Shown: piece after piece, positions 33,698-42,845 of the stretch
Layout of the letters: the number at the start of each line of letters is the position of its first letter
How positions within the stretch are numbered: position 1 is the stretch's first letter
NCBI GenBank assembly: GCA_003023725.1
Contig: PXYT01000003.1
Location: 62,001-126,000 of the forward strand
DNA length: 64,000 nucleotides
Source: Sulfobacillus benefaciens
GTDB taxonomy: Bacteria; Bacillota; Sulfobacillia; Sulfobacillales; Sulfobacillaceae
Direction of reading: 5' to 3'
Program-made: the position numbers and the translations under genes
Notes under the pieces: generated by a model
The model's database searches: none
Told to the model about the DNA's origin: nothing
Seen by the model: the letters and a program-made list of their open reading frames with translations, nothing else

Positions 33698-36600
33698 TTA
33701 GAGAAATGAGTCGCTAAAGGCTGGGGACGAAAAGAACGCAGAGAGAACGGCGGTTTCACTGTTCCTATCAGGCAAGATGACGGCTTGTTCTACGAAAGTA
33801 CAAAGAGCATTAATGAGAGCCAGCTGTTCCGCATCCTTCGGTTTGTGAAACAACAACGAAGGGCTTCCGACCATAATGGCAATCCCTTGGGCCCGGGATA
33901 TGGCCACGTTGAGGCGATTCAGGCTATAAAGGAATTCCAGGCCATGAGGAACCTCTTCGGCACTGGAGGCTGTGGTGTTGTAAATGACAACCGGAGCTTC
34001 CTGTCCTTGAAATTTGTCCACTGTTCCGATGCGCACCGTGGACGGCAATACGGCATGCAGGCGGGTGATTTGGGCATTATACGGGGCTACCACCAGAATG
34101 TCGGAAGCCCCCAACGGGCGGGTTCGGCCTTGCTGGTCCGTCCAAAGCCGGCCGACAAGCTCATCGATAAGCCAGGCGGTGGCGTGAGCTTCTTCGGAGG
34201 AAGCCGTTCGGTTGGCTTGATGCCATAAGGGAAGATAATAGAGCCCTGAGCCGATGACCAAGCCTCTCCCACCCAAACGCTGGCGTGCGCAAGCCTCATG
34301 GGCAACCAGCTTATTGTCATAAGCGATGGCCGATATATACTCAGTGACGCGGGGATGCATCCTGCGAGTTACATTCAGGAAAATGCCAAAGCGTTCATCA
34401 ATGGTTTTGCACCCGTTCAAGAGATATTCCAGCACCGAAACATCGATGCCGGGAGGATGATGACCTTGACTAGGTTGGCGCAATTGTTGCGGATCTCCCA
34501 AGAGGATGACGGAATTGGCGGACTGCCCAGCGGCAAGAGCTTGAGCCAGGGAAATTTGACCGGCTTCGTCGATGACGAGGACATCTAAGGCTTGTTGCCA
34601 TTCTGGGCGTGCGAATAGCCAGGGAGTACCGGCGACGACGGGTATCCCTTGCTGAAACATTTTGGCGACTTGGGCGTTGCTACCCGTGAGCTGCACTTCC
34701 GGTGCGCCGACTCCCTGGTGCTCTTGCGCCTTTTGAACCGCTTTCAGAGGTGAATGGCTCTCCCGTGCCCGGGTTAGCACACTCTCAAGCAGATGACTCA
34801 CCACCTGATGACTGGGGGCGGTTATACCGACGGTCTTTCCCTTGGACACGAGGTCGACAACAATGTGGGAGGCCGTATAGCTTTTGCCGGAACCCGGCGG
34901 GCCCTGAATAGCCAGATATTGATGATCGAGACTCAGAGCCAGACGCCTCGCCGCCTGGACTGCATCCTCATTCTGTCGCCGCAAACTGGTTGGAAGCGGA
35001 TCCGTCGCGAGTCCCGGAGGTTCGCGCCACAACAGGCGCCGAAGGGCCCGAAAAGGGCCCGGGCGAGTATCCGGAAAACGGATAACTTCTTCTGCTATTC
35101 TTTGGAGGGCCAGTTTCAGGACTTGCGTGGGCACGGGCTTGCCGGGAATTAAAGCCTCGGGTCTCGCCTCTTGATTACGGGGAGGCTTGATCACAATTAG
35201 ATTGCGAAGAGGGTCAATGTGAACGACTGTGCCAGCGGATTTGCCGGTAGCCGGATCAAGGGGATTGTCACCCGCTTTGATTTTATGTTCTTGCTCCCGG
35301 TAGCGGTATTGATCAAATCCTTGCGGTGACTTACCCACAAATTCTAGATATCCGAGAGCCTCGGAATCTTCCATCAACTCCTCCGCGGTCATTTCGAGGT
35401 GGGAGAAATGTTTCCACCATTGAGATTTTTCTTCGCGCCGATGCCAGTTCAATAGATGAGCCATAACCCACAGAGGATATCCGGGGTCGGAGGGGTTTGG
35501 TTCCGCGATCAAATTTTGTGTCAATTGTGACGCCAGGGAATAGACGACGTCGGTTTCGGGTTCAATAGTGATATCATCGTCAGCACGGGATTCTTCGGCA
35601 TACGGCTCCCGCAACGGAACGACTTCTCGTTTTCGATCCAAAAGCCACTGGTGGAGGCGCCATGTCGACAGGCAGTCTGCCCGGTTATAGTCTTCGATTT
35701 GGCGAAGAAAATGGGAATCCGGGCGGTGTTTCCACTGGTCGTAGGCGACAACGCTGGCTCCGGCATTGGTAATTTCCTCGTTGCGGGTGGGCATATATAA
35801 TGGTTCAAGGGATTTGATGGAGTAAGATTCTTTGGATATCATCAGACTGTGACGGACGATTTGATAGAGGTCGACGAAAATATGACGGCGAAGCAAGTGA
35901 TCTACTTCCGCTTCCATGATTCCGTGTCGCCCCATTAAACGCTTCAAGGCAGTGGGTTCATAGGGAGCATAATGGTAAATATGCATGTCCGGATAGTCTT
36001 TTAATCGTTCCATCATGCGGGTGATAAAAGCGGAAAAACTGTTCCGCTCCTGAATCCGGTTATGAGCCCAGAGCGCATGAAAAATCGGCTCCTCCCCAAA
36101 CTTGGTTACTTCCGCCCAGCCGAACAAATATTCCAAACTGCCGCCTTCGGCCAGTGGATCCCCTTCGAAATCAAAATAGACATCCCCGGCCGAGGGTTCA
36201 GGCAAAAGATCCAGCCCGTCGCCAAACTTATAAGGCAAGAGTTGGTACGTGATCTCACCGGAGAGGCGCTCCTCAAGCTGCAGCTCGGCCTGTTTTTTCA
36301 GCCGAATCAAGGTGGGCTCGCCGATTCCCGATACCGAGAGGGGAGAAGGGTGACGGGCCAGATCGGTGAGTGTGTGGATTCCGGCGGATTTCAGTTTGTT
36401 GATTTGAGTATGTGTAATGTTGGCAATATAGCCAAGGTGATCATCGTCTCTTCTTCTTTTTTCACAATAAGACAGCCAGGAGCAGGTTGCACAAGCGCTT
36501 TGTAGTTCAGGATAAGTCGGTTCCTGGCTTGGTGCGCGCTCGATCCAATCCTTCAGCCGTTTTCCCGCCAATTGCACGTAGGCGGCAGCGTGGCTTTGTG

Positions 36601-37132
36601 GGTAGAAAAGGGTGCTCGCGTTTCCCAAAACCAATCGAATGGGGGCGGTAACACCCTGAATGTCCTCCAGCAGAAGACTGTAAAAGGTCGCCTGGACCAA
36701 TGCGGACACTCGGGCATGATGGGCTAATTTCACCTCGGTGACCTCATACAGAAAAGAACCTAAGCGTGAGGAGCCAGTCCGCTTTATCAGAAAGTCTGGT
36801 GTTCCCACCCAGTTGTTAATCCATAAGGTTGGTTGGTATAGAACAGGAATTCCTTGCATCAAGGCCTGCCGGCTTGACTCCCAGCGGTCCTTTAGAGATC
36901 CCCAAGGTTGGGCTTGCCAAATAGTGTGGTTTTGAGACTCCAGTTCCGTACGGTAGCTTTGTTCGAACTCGTTTCCTAACCGGGACAGCATGTTGCTTTG
37001 GGCATCGTCCTCCGAAGGAGCAGGGAGGGTTCCATTCAAGACTTGAAGATTGAGCCATGTCCGATACTCACATTCAATGTGATCGACAATATCGGACGGA
37101 GTAAGAATCCATTGATTGTGCACGTGTTGCAT
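33698..37132 (-). CDS. TM0106-type RecB-like nuclease fused to SF1 helicase
   Basis: A 1144-residue multi-domain protein. Residues 1-230 form a RecB-like PD-(D/E)XK nuclease (Asp113 in TPDFLIK; Glu130/Glu133 and Lys135 in YEVTEVK). Its four cysteines are spaced like the FeS-nuclease site of AddB/Dna2 (Cys21, then Cys214-x2-Cys217-x5-Cys223). A helix-hairpin-helix-like segment follows (SVSGIGEPTLIRLKK), then a YprB-type RNase H fold with DxE at 321-323 (YFDFEGDP). The last 400 residues are an SF1B helicase: Walker A GPPGSGKS at 744-751, DEAG at 855-858, GDPQQL, and VDKFQGQEA...NVAISRA near the end. Together they suggest a DNA end-processing or defence enzyme. AGGAGG precedes ATG 37132. It is transcribed alone. 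Confidence 0.9.
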   Translation of the reverse strand: MQHVHNQWILTPSDIVDHIECEYRTWLNLQVLNGTLPAPSEDDAQSNMLSRLGNEFEQSYRTELESQNHTIWQAQPWGSLKDRWESSRQALMQGIPVLYQPTLWINNWVGTPDFLIKRTGSSRLGSFLYEVTEVKLAHHARVSALVQATFYSLLLEDIQGVTAPIRLVLGNASTLFYPQSHAAAYVQLAGKRLKDWIERAPSQEPTYPELQSACATCSWLSYCEKRRRDDDHLGYIANITHTQINKLKSAGIHTLTDLARHPSPLSVSGIGEPTLIRLKKQAELQLEERLSGEITYQLLPYKFGDGLDLLPEPSAGDVYFDFEGDPLAEGGSLEYLFGWAEVTKFGEEPIFHALWAHNRIQERNSFSAFITRMMERLKDYPDMHIYHYAPYEPTALKRLMGRHGIMEAEVDHLLRRHIFVDLYQIVRHSLMISKESYSIKSLEPLYMPTRNEEITNAGASVVAYDQWKHRPDSHFLRQIEDYNRADCLSTWRLHQWLLDRKREVVPLREPYAEESRADDDITIEPETDVVYSLASQLTQNLIAEPNPSDPGYPLWVMAHLLNWHRREEKSQWWKHFSHLEMTAEELMEDSEALGYLEFVGKSPQGFDQYRYREQEHKIKAGDNPLDPATGKSAGTVVHIDPLRNLIVIKPPRNQEARPEALIPGKPVPTQVLKLALQRIAEEVIRFPDTRPGPFRALRRLLWREPPGLATDPLPTSLRRQNEDAVQAARRLALSLDHQYLAIQGPPGSGKSYTASHIVVDLVSKGKTVGITAPSHQVVSHLLESVLTRARESHSPLKAVQKAQEHQGVGAPEVQLTGSNAQVAKMFQQGIPVVAGTPWLFARPEWQQALDVLVIDEAGQISLAQALAAGQSANSVILLGDPQQLRQPSQGHHPPGIDVSVLEYLLNGCKTIDERFGIFLNVTRRMHPRVTEYISAIAYDNKLVAHEACARQRLGGRGLVIGSGLYYLPLWHQANRTASSEEAHATAWLIDELVGRLWTDQQGRTRPLGASDILVVAPYNAQITRLHAVLPSTVRIGTVDKFQGQEAPVVIYNTTASSAEEVPHGLEFLYSLNRLNVAISRAQGIAIMVGSPSLLFHKPKDAEQLALINALCTFVEQAVILPDRNSETAVLSAFFSSPAFSDSFL

Positions 37133-37546
37133 CTTTGTCCCTGGCCTCCTGACATTGTGCCTTTCCGGAGAAAACGGGGTACTCTCTTAATAATCATACC
37201 CTATCACAAGAAGATATTTTTGGCATGGCGAGGGCCTCAACATGAGACCTGCTTTTTCTTTTGTCGCGTAGGGGAGATAGGTGCGCACGATATTTTATGA
37301 GACAAAGGAGGGGAAATCAGGATCCAAGCACCTGACTTTGGCCATCGCCGGATCCCGGAGCGGACGAGGTGGAGAAAGCAGCCGGATTGAAAACGTTATG
37401 GGCAGACACTTGAACCATCCGTTGACAATTAAAAAATTGTTGTAAAAAGTAGACAGTATAACAAGTGAATAATCTATAATGGCAATATAAGACTTCACAT
37501 TATAAATACTTAGATGTTACATTTTGCAGAGTAAGGAGATGCGGGA
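37133..37546. other. Divergent control region with operator-like repeat
   Basis: The region separates the leftward nuclease-helicase gene from the rightward MFS gene. ACAATT-AAAA-AATTGT (37425-37440) is an inverted repeat overlapping TTGACA (37422-37427). TATAAT lies at 37475-37480, with TAGACA 19 bases upstream as a possible -35. The repeat could be the operator of the MFS gene. No small gene was recognised. Confidence 0.45.
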
Positions 37547-38785
37547 ATGATTTCTTCCCTCAGGGCACGAGGATTTCGTTGGCTGTGGATGGGCCAACTT
37601 CTGTCGCAATGGGGCAGCGCAGTTTTTCTGGTTATGGGATTTTGGGAAATTCAGCTCAAAGCTCCCTTTTTACTGGGCGTAGCGGGTATCGCTATGGCTC
37701 TTCCGCAATTGCTTGCGGTTGTGGGCGGGGTGGTGGTTGACCGTCTTGATGCGGGACGGGTGATGTTTTGGACTGACGTGATTCGAGGTACGGCGGTTGC
37801 TCTGGCTTTAGTATGGCTTCTCTTTCGACCCGGAGCACACCTTTGGATTATCATGGGGGTTTTAACGGTTAATTCTTTGGGTAATGCCCTCTTCGGACCG
37901 GCAGAAGCTGTCGCGGTACCGAATTTGGTTCTGGACCAGGATCTGCCTTCCGCCAACGGCCTTTACTCCCTAACAAGTCAGCTGTCTCAGGCCATTGGTT
38001 CCGGAATTGGGGGAGCGGCTATTGCCGCAGTCGGAATTTCTTTGGTCTTTGGCATCGACATGGCATCATTCTGGTTTAGCGCGTTGGCTATTTTTATGAT
38101 GATGATCAGTTCAAAATCTTTGGAGGTGAACAAAAATTTAGGGGAACCACATTCGGGAAGCTTTCGCGTAATGGTAAGCGAAGGGTGGCGCGCCTTGTCC
38201 AGGATGCATTGGGTTATCGTTCTCCTACCCTTGGTATTGCTGACAAATTTTACCTTTGCGGGAGGCTTGATTCTGCTGCCTTACTGGATGCGTCATGATC
38301 TGCACAGCACGGCGTTGTGGTATGGCGTAACGGAGGGTGCCTGGTCTTTAGGCATGTTGGGGGGAAGCATGGCCGCAAGATGGCTGGGCCGTTGGCCTTT
38401 GAGGAAGACGATCAGCGTCCTCGGCGTCACGCAAGGAATCATCATGGCCCTTTTTGCTCTATCTCATGTTCCTTGGGAGAGTGTGTTGGCGCTATTCTTT
38501 GGCGGCATTTGCAATGGATCCACTAACGCTTTGATAATGACGTTATTCCAGAGACTTATCCCCGAATCGGTCCGGGGGCGGGCATTCGGGCTGCTAATTA
38601 CAATGGTGACGGCGGCTACACCCTTGGCCATGGGGGTGGCAGGGCTGTCCATCGCAGTTATTCCGACTGTTTGGTGGTATCTTGCTATGGCGGTTACCGA
38701 TGTCATGTTTGGAGTCGGATTGTGGCGAGTCGCGCCGTCTGAAACACGGATGGAGGGCCAAAGTGTTACCGCAAACCAATCATGA
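37547..38785 (+). CDS. MFS exporter (macrolide-efflux/MefA-like)
   Basis: A 412-residue, 12-helix transporter. The N-terminus FRWLWMGQLLSQWGSAVFLVM and the motif GGVVVDRLDAGRVMFWTDVIRG are typical of the MFS_3/enterobactin- and macrolide-exporter group. AAGGAGATGCGGGA lies before ATG 37547. The substrate is unknown. It is preceded by an operator-like inverted repeat, but no regulator gene is adjacent. Confidence 0.87.
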   Translation: MISSLRARGFRWLWMGQLLSQWGSAVFLVMGFWEIQLKAPFLLGVAGIAMALPQLLAVVGGVVVDRLDAGRVMFWTDVIRGTAVALALVWLLFRPGAHLWIIMGVLTVNSLGNALFGPAEAVAVPNLVLDQDLPSANGLYSLTSQLSQAIGSGIGGAAIAAVGISLVFGIDMASFWFSALAIFMMMISSKSLEVNKNLGEPHSGSFRVMVSEGWRALSRMHWVIVLLPLVLLTNFTFAGGLILLPYWMRHDLHSTALWYGVTEGAWSLGMLGGSMAARWLGRWPLRKTISVLGVTQGIIMALFALSHVPWESVLALFFGGICNGSTNALIMTLFQRLIPESVRGRAFGLLITMVTAATPLAMGVAGLSIAVIPTVWWYLAMAVTDVMFGVGLWRVAPSETRMEGQSVTANQS

Positions 38786-39808
38786 TGTTTTGCTCAGCGC
38801 TCCTCGTACGGGGAAGGCCAGTCTTCTCGAAACGCTTATGAATAGGCAGATCAAAGCATTGCCACTCTGGGTTACACGGCCGGATGTGTTCATGTCACTA
38901 TTCCAAAATTTACATCATAAGATCCCCCAGACTCTAGGAATTGCCATTTATCTTGGTAATCGAAAAAGAGGACGGGACCACCGTAGAACGCCCTCATGCC
39001 GCCTCTTTCACCCGCGACCATTCCGCTGCGTCATCGGGGCAGAGGGTGAATGAGTGCCGGCCAGAACATGCAGGGCGGGATGCTTGGATACATGATGATC
39101 ACGTGTTTTCTCCACCACGGCTTGTATGTGCCTTCGCCTTCTCTGATAGCGATTTTCCTCCGCTGTACTGGTTCAAGGAGTCATCTTAATGAAGTGTGTT
39201 CCCCAATACCAAGAATCTGACACATAAACCATGATAGCGATCTCGCGTGTTTGCTGTTGTGTGGCGGACCGGACCAGCAGAGCCGGCTTCTTTCATCAGG
39301 AATTGTCGGCCGATGCGGTATAGCGAGCTGTTTCCAAAAACTTGTCCACGACCGGACGATCCTGGTTAAGGAGGAAACCCAGAGCCAGAGGTGGTTTGGG
39401 ACAAGGCCCTTTGACCGGGCGATAGCCGAGTCGATGTAAAGACCCTGAATGTCTTGAGAAACCGCGGCTGGGCCCAAACCCGCCGCCACGCGGATTATTG
39501 CACAAGGTCCCTGGAATGATTCCTGCGTCCCGTTCGAGGACGGCATGCCAAGGCCGCCATTTGCGCATGGTCATCTAAAACGTCATAATCTGTGCCGCGA
39601 AACTCGTACCGCGTGCTTGGTAGCCCTGTAGGCCATACCTCCCACAATCCCTGGAGTGCTCTTTCCCGCGGACCCGCACAAGTCCATTGCCGCTGATCCC
39701 CAGGACACTTGCCAATCACGTAAAAAGGCCAACTTGCATGAGTGGCGTGGAACAATCCGCGTAGACTTACGGCTCAACGCGGATGGATTATCTTTCGTGA
39801 TGAGTCAA
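38786..39808. other. 1-kb region with broken frames, no gene recognised
   Basis: On the minus strand between about 39777 and 39181, three overlapping frames contain protein-like stretches (FYVIGKCPGDQRQW, GGMAYRATKHAVRV, KPPLALGFLLNQDRPVVDKF). They are interrupted by stops and frame changes. The pattern suggests a decayed gene, perhaps a transposase, but I cannot name it. Nothing else was recognised. Confidence 0.35.
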
Positions 39809-40963
39809 CTAGTACAGCTCACGCGATGTCCAGTCATCAAGACAAGCCTTGCGGGGATCCTGGAGTCCCATGTCACGGGCGGCTTCTGCCAAGTAGTCCA
39901 TGACAACGATGCCCTCCATATTCTTCTCGTCGAACATGGAGTGGCCTATCATATTCAAGGTTTGCAAATCCCGGGAGTAAATGCCGGCATCCCACCGAGT
40001 TTTTGTTAAGATCTGATAAATTACTTGCGAGGGAAGGCCGAGGGACTTGGACAGAACCCTGGCCATGCGTTCGGGATTTGTGCGCATGAGATCATGGGCT
40101 CTTAACTGGGCTTTTAGATACGCGTAAATTAGGGACGAATTGTTGGTCATCCATTCGTGAGAAGTGACGAGGCCCGTTAAATAGTCTTGGCCCCGGGATT
40201 CTTCCCAAATTACTTGTCCTGTTCCCAAGTGTTGCATGAGAGTGGGAAAGGGCTCCCACATGCATCCCGCGACGAGAGTTTGCCGAGTTATCAAATGCAT
40301 CCCGTCGGACATGGTGCAGTAATTGACTTGGATATTGGATACACCCATGTCTTTAACGAACCGATTGAGACGATGTTCCGCGCTCGAACGTGGAACGGTG
40401 ACCACCGTAAGATTGCGAGATTCAAAGGGTTTACTATTAGAGCGAGTGAGAACGGCAATACCCCGTCCCCCCTCGGATTTGCCGTCGAAAGCTAATAAGA
40501 CCAAACGAAATCTGTGCAGAAGTGTGCTTAATTTATATCCGACGGCGATAGGGTAATCGCCAAGATAAGCCAGATGGACGCGACCTTGAATCATACCCTC
40601 CAACAAATCCAAACCGCTGTCGGCATTTTCCCAAATGACGGAAACCGAATCCTTGCGGATGGCCGAAAGTTCCGTTTCCAATAGTCTTAATTCTTTAATG
40701 ATCAGCCCTGACCAGGTCTGCGCGGTATGAGTTTGAATGCCGATAACCACAGGAGTCACTTCGTGTTGGCCATGGCGTTGTCGCAAAACCCAGTCGCGCA
40801 GTTCTTCTTGATGGACGAATATGTCCCGACCTATTTTGTAGTAGGGTAATTGGCGATGGTGACGCCATCGGTCAAAAGTTGAACGGCTAATGTGCAAGCG
40901 GCTTAAGACCTCGGGAATTGTCAGGAGTTCCTTTGAGCCTTCTACTGAATTACCACCATCCAT
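39809..40963 (-). CDS. One-component regulator: excisionase-type HTH fused to SsuA/NMT1-like substrate-binding domain
   Basis: A 384-residue protein. Residues 13-62 are a MerR/excisionase-type helix-turn-helix (LLTIPEVLSRLHISRSTFDRWRHHRQLPYYKIGRDIFV, helix_turn_helix_17 pattern). Residues 70-384 resemble an ABC-importer substrate-binding protein of the NMT1/SsuA class: LEGMIQGRVHLAYLGDYPIAVGYK, TVVTVPRSSAEHRLNRFV, VAGCMWEPFPTLMQHLG and YLKAQLRAHDLMRTNPE. There is no signal peptide, so the domain acts in the cytosol as a ligand sensor. ATG 40963 has TAGGAGTGA upstream. The gene lies 171 bases downstream of the MFS gene, as the last gene of the AprA-like operon, and probably controls it. Excisionase-type HTHs fused to a different periplasmic-binding fold (PF12727) are known for molybdate; this NMT1 fusion I do not recall. 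Confidence 0.8.
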   Translation of the reverse strand: MDGGNSVEGSKELLTIPEVLSRLHISRSTFDRWRHHRQLPYYKIGRDIFVHQEELRDWVLRQRHGQHEVTPVVIGIQTHTAQTWSGLIIKELRLLETELSAIRKDSVSVIWENADSGLDLLEGMIQGRVHLAYLGDYPIAVGYKLSTLLHRFRLVLLAFDGKSEGGRGIAVLTRSNSKPFESRNLTVVTVPRSSAEHRLNRFVKDMGVSNIQVNYCTMSDGMHLITRQTLVAGCMWEPFPTLMQHLGTGQVIWEESRGQDYLTGLVTSHEWMTNNSSLIYAYLKAQLRAHDLMRTNPERMARVLSKSLGLPSQVIYQILTKTRWDAGIYSRDLQTLNMIGHSMFDEKNMEGIVVMDYLAEAARDMGLQDPRKACLDDWTSRELY

Positions 40964-41074
40964 CTGCTATCACTCCTAAAGAGTTGATGGTAAGGACCTT
41001 GTGTTTTGACCGACCTTTTCGTAAATATTGACGTTAGTGCGGTTAGACCGTAGATCGGTTACTAGCCAAGATTT

Positions 41075-41115
41075 CCTGTCTTCATGGTTCCACGAAAAGA
41101 CGCCATGAAGACAGG
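41075..41115. repeat. 13-bp perfect inverted repeat between the MFS and regulator genes
   Basis: CCTGTCTTCATGG (41075-41087) and CCATGAAGACAGG (41103-41115), loop 15 bases. It lies 20 bases downstream of the MFS stop. No T-run follows on either strand, so it may act as an attenuator, an mRNA-end stabiliser or an operator for the regulator gene rather than as a standard terminator. Confidence 0.65.
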
Positions 41116-41134
41116 CGCGAGCTGCAGAAAAATT

Positions 41135-42571
41135 TTAAACCTGGCCGTCTGTTACGGGTTCGAGTTCCATTTCCTGACTCTGACACCATTCTTCTTCAAT
41201 GGGTTTGCCAATGGGCTCCCAACGAATAAGAAGCGTGACTAAACCTCCTGCAAGAGGGGCTAACATCAGTAATTGAAATGTCGCGTTGAAACCGACCGCA
41301 CCCAGCAACAAAGGAAACGCAAAGGATCCGACGATACTGCCCACTCGCAGCATGCCTTGAGTCCAGCCGATTGCAGAACCCCGCAGCATGGTGGGAAAAG
41401 AAAGGGCGGCCATGGCCATGCCCTGAGGCCCGGGTCCGAGAGAATGGCCAAGCAAAAAGAGGGAGACAAACACGGCCGCTAGGGGCAACAACCCAAATCC
41501 ATGAGCGAGACCAATGATCGGGAGCGACACTCCGGCGATCGCGTAACCGACCAAAGCAAGTTTTCGGATCCCGGTTCGGTCGCAAATCCAAGCCTGGGAG
41601 ATGGATCCAATGACACCAAAGAAACTAAAGAACATTCCGCCCAATATCGCATACAAAAGACGATGACCAAACAGCATTTGAGCGATAATAGGCAAATAAA
41701 AGATTACTGCAAAGTACTCGATTGACTGGGTGAATGCGATAGAGGACGCCAAAAGTGTGCGCATTGCATAACGAGACGAAAAAATCTGCCTAAAGTTTCT
41801 GGTTGAAGAATGAGGGGTCATAGACAACTCACCGACTGAGAGGTCTTCGACCCTTTCAACGTTGAGGGATTTTTTGAGGATGTTTATGACATCCTGTGAC
41901 TTTCTTCTGTGAGCAGCCCACATGGGGCTTTCCTCCATGTATTTGTAGCGCAGCACCAGAATGATGAGGGCCGGAACGGCCCCGAAACCCACGGCATACC
42001 GCCAGAGATTGTTTCCTGCTCCCAACTCATAAACGATGTACGTGAACAGATAACCGGCGATGGCGGCAATGTACCAGTTTACATAGCTGAGATTTACAAA
42101 ACGGCCCCGGATTTTTGCCGGAGAGAATTCCGCAACAAAGCTTAATGCAACAGGAAAATCCAGTCCTGCACCCAGACCCATCATTAGACGGAAGAAGATG
42201 AGGATTGCCAAATTTGGTGCCAGCGACGCACCGACTGCCGATATCACAAAAAAATAAAGGTCCAGCAGAAACATCTTAAGACGTCCTATTTTATCGACAA
42301 AATGGCCTCCGACTAGAGCTCCGAATACGGCACTGAATGCCATGGCCGAGGAAATCAATCCCAATTCCCAACCGGCAAGATGCATTTCGTGTTGCAACTG
42401 AATAGTGCCGATGCTCAAACTGGAAAAGTCGTAAGCATCCACGAATACGCCGCCCAGGGCAATCAGGGATAGAACCAGACTGTTCTTTCCGTGCGCTTCA
42501 CCGGAATCGATTAAATTGATAACTGACATGGGATTGCGAGTGTCAATTTGATAAGACTGTTTGGAGTTCAT
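41135..42571 (-). CDS. MFS metabolite:H+ symporter
   Basis: A 478-residue, 12-helix transporter. The signature VDAYDFSSLSIGTIQL in helix 1, GGHFVDKIGRLKMFLLDLYFF after helix 2, RLMMGLGAGLDFPVALSFVAEFSPAKIRGRFVN and the loop before helix 7 place it in the sugar-porter/aromatic-acid symporter group, which import organic substrates. AAGGGTGA precedes ATG 42571. It starts 29 bases after the ferredoxin gene in the same operon, so it probably brings in the substrate of the AprA-like enzyme. Confidence 0.85.
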   Translation of the reverse strand: MNSKQSYQIDTRNPMSVINLIDSGEAHGKNSLVLSLIALGGVFVDAYDFSSLSIGTIQLQHEMHLAGWELGLISSAMAFSAVFGALVGGHFVDKIGRLKMFLLDLYFFVISAVGASLAPNLAILIFFRLMMGLGAGLDFPVALSFVAEFSPAKIRGRFVNLSYVNWYIAAIAGYLFTYIVYELGAGNNLWRYAVGFGAVPALIILVLRYKYMEESPMWAAHRRKSQDVINILKKSLNVERVEDLSVGELSMTPHSSTRNFRQIFSSRYAMRTLLASSIAFTQSIEYFAVIFYLPIIAQMLFGHRLLYAILGGMFFSFFGVIGSISQAWICDRTGIRKLALVGYAIAGVSLPIIGLAHGFGLLPLAAVFVSLFLLGHSLGPGPQGMAMAALSFPTMLRGSAIGWTQGMLRVGSIVGSFAFPLLLGAVGFNATFQLLMLAPLAGGLVTLLIRWEPIGKPIEEEWCQSQEMELEPVTDGQV

Positions 42572-42600
42572 CCGCTCATCACCCTTTTTGTGGTTATTTT

Positions 42601-42822
42601 TTATCGCACCAGATATGGGATCTCCACTGTTATGGCGTCAACCGGGCAATCCACTTCGCACGGAAGACAATACCAACATTCGTTGTATTTCATGTACGCC
42701 TTTTTCTCTTTGTCCATCGCTAAAATTCCCATGGGACACACCTGAACGCAAATATCGCAACCGATGCATTTGTCTCGGTCGACAATCACATTGGGCGAGG
42801 TTCTTTTGGTAACGGATGTCAT
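42601..42822 (-). CDS. AprB-like 2[4Fe-4S] ferredoxin
   Basis: A 73-residue ferredoxin with two cluster motifs, CIGCDICVQVCP and CWYCLPCEVDCP, joined by a short loop. CWYCxxCxxxCP is the form found in the AprB subunit of adenylylsulfate reductase and its relatives, but the longer AprB C-terminal tail is absent. GGGAGGATT precedes ATG 42822. It lies 23 bases after the flavoprotein gene and is inferred to be its electron acceptor. Confidence 0.9.
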   Translation of the reverse strand: MTSVTKRTSPNVIVDRDKCIGCDICVQVCPMGILAMDKEKKAYMKYNECWYCLPCEVDCPVDAITVEIPYLVR

Positions 42823-42845
42823 GAGTAATCCTCCCTGTTTGTTAG

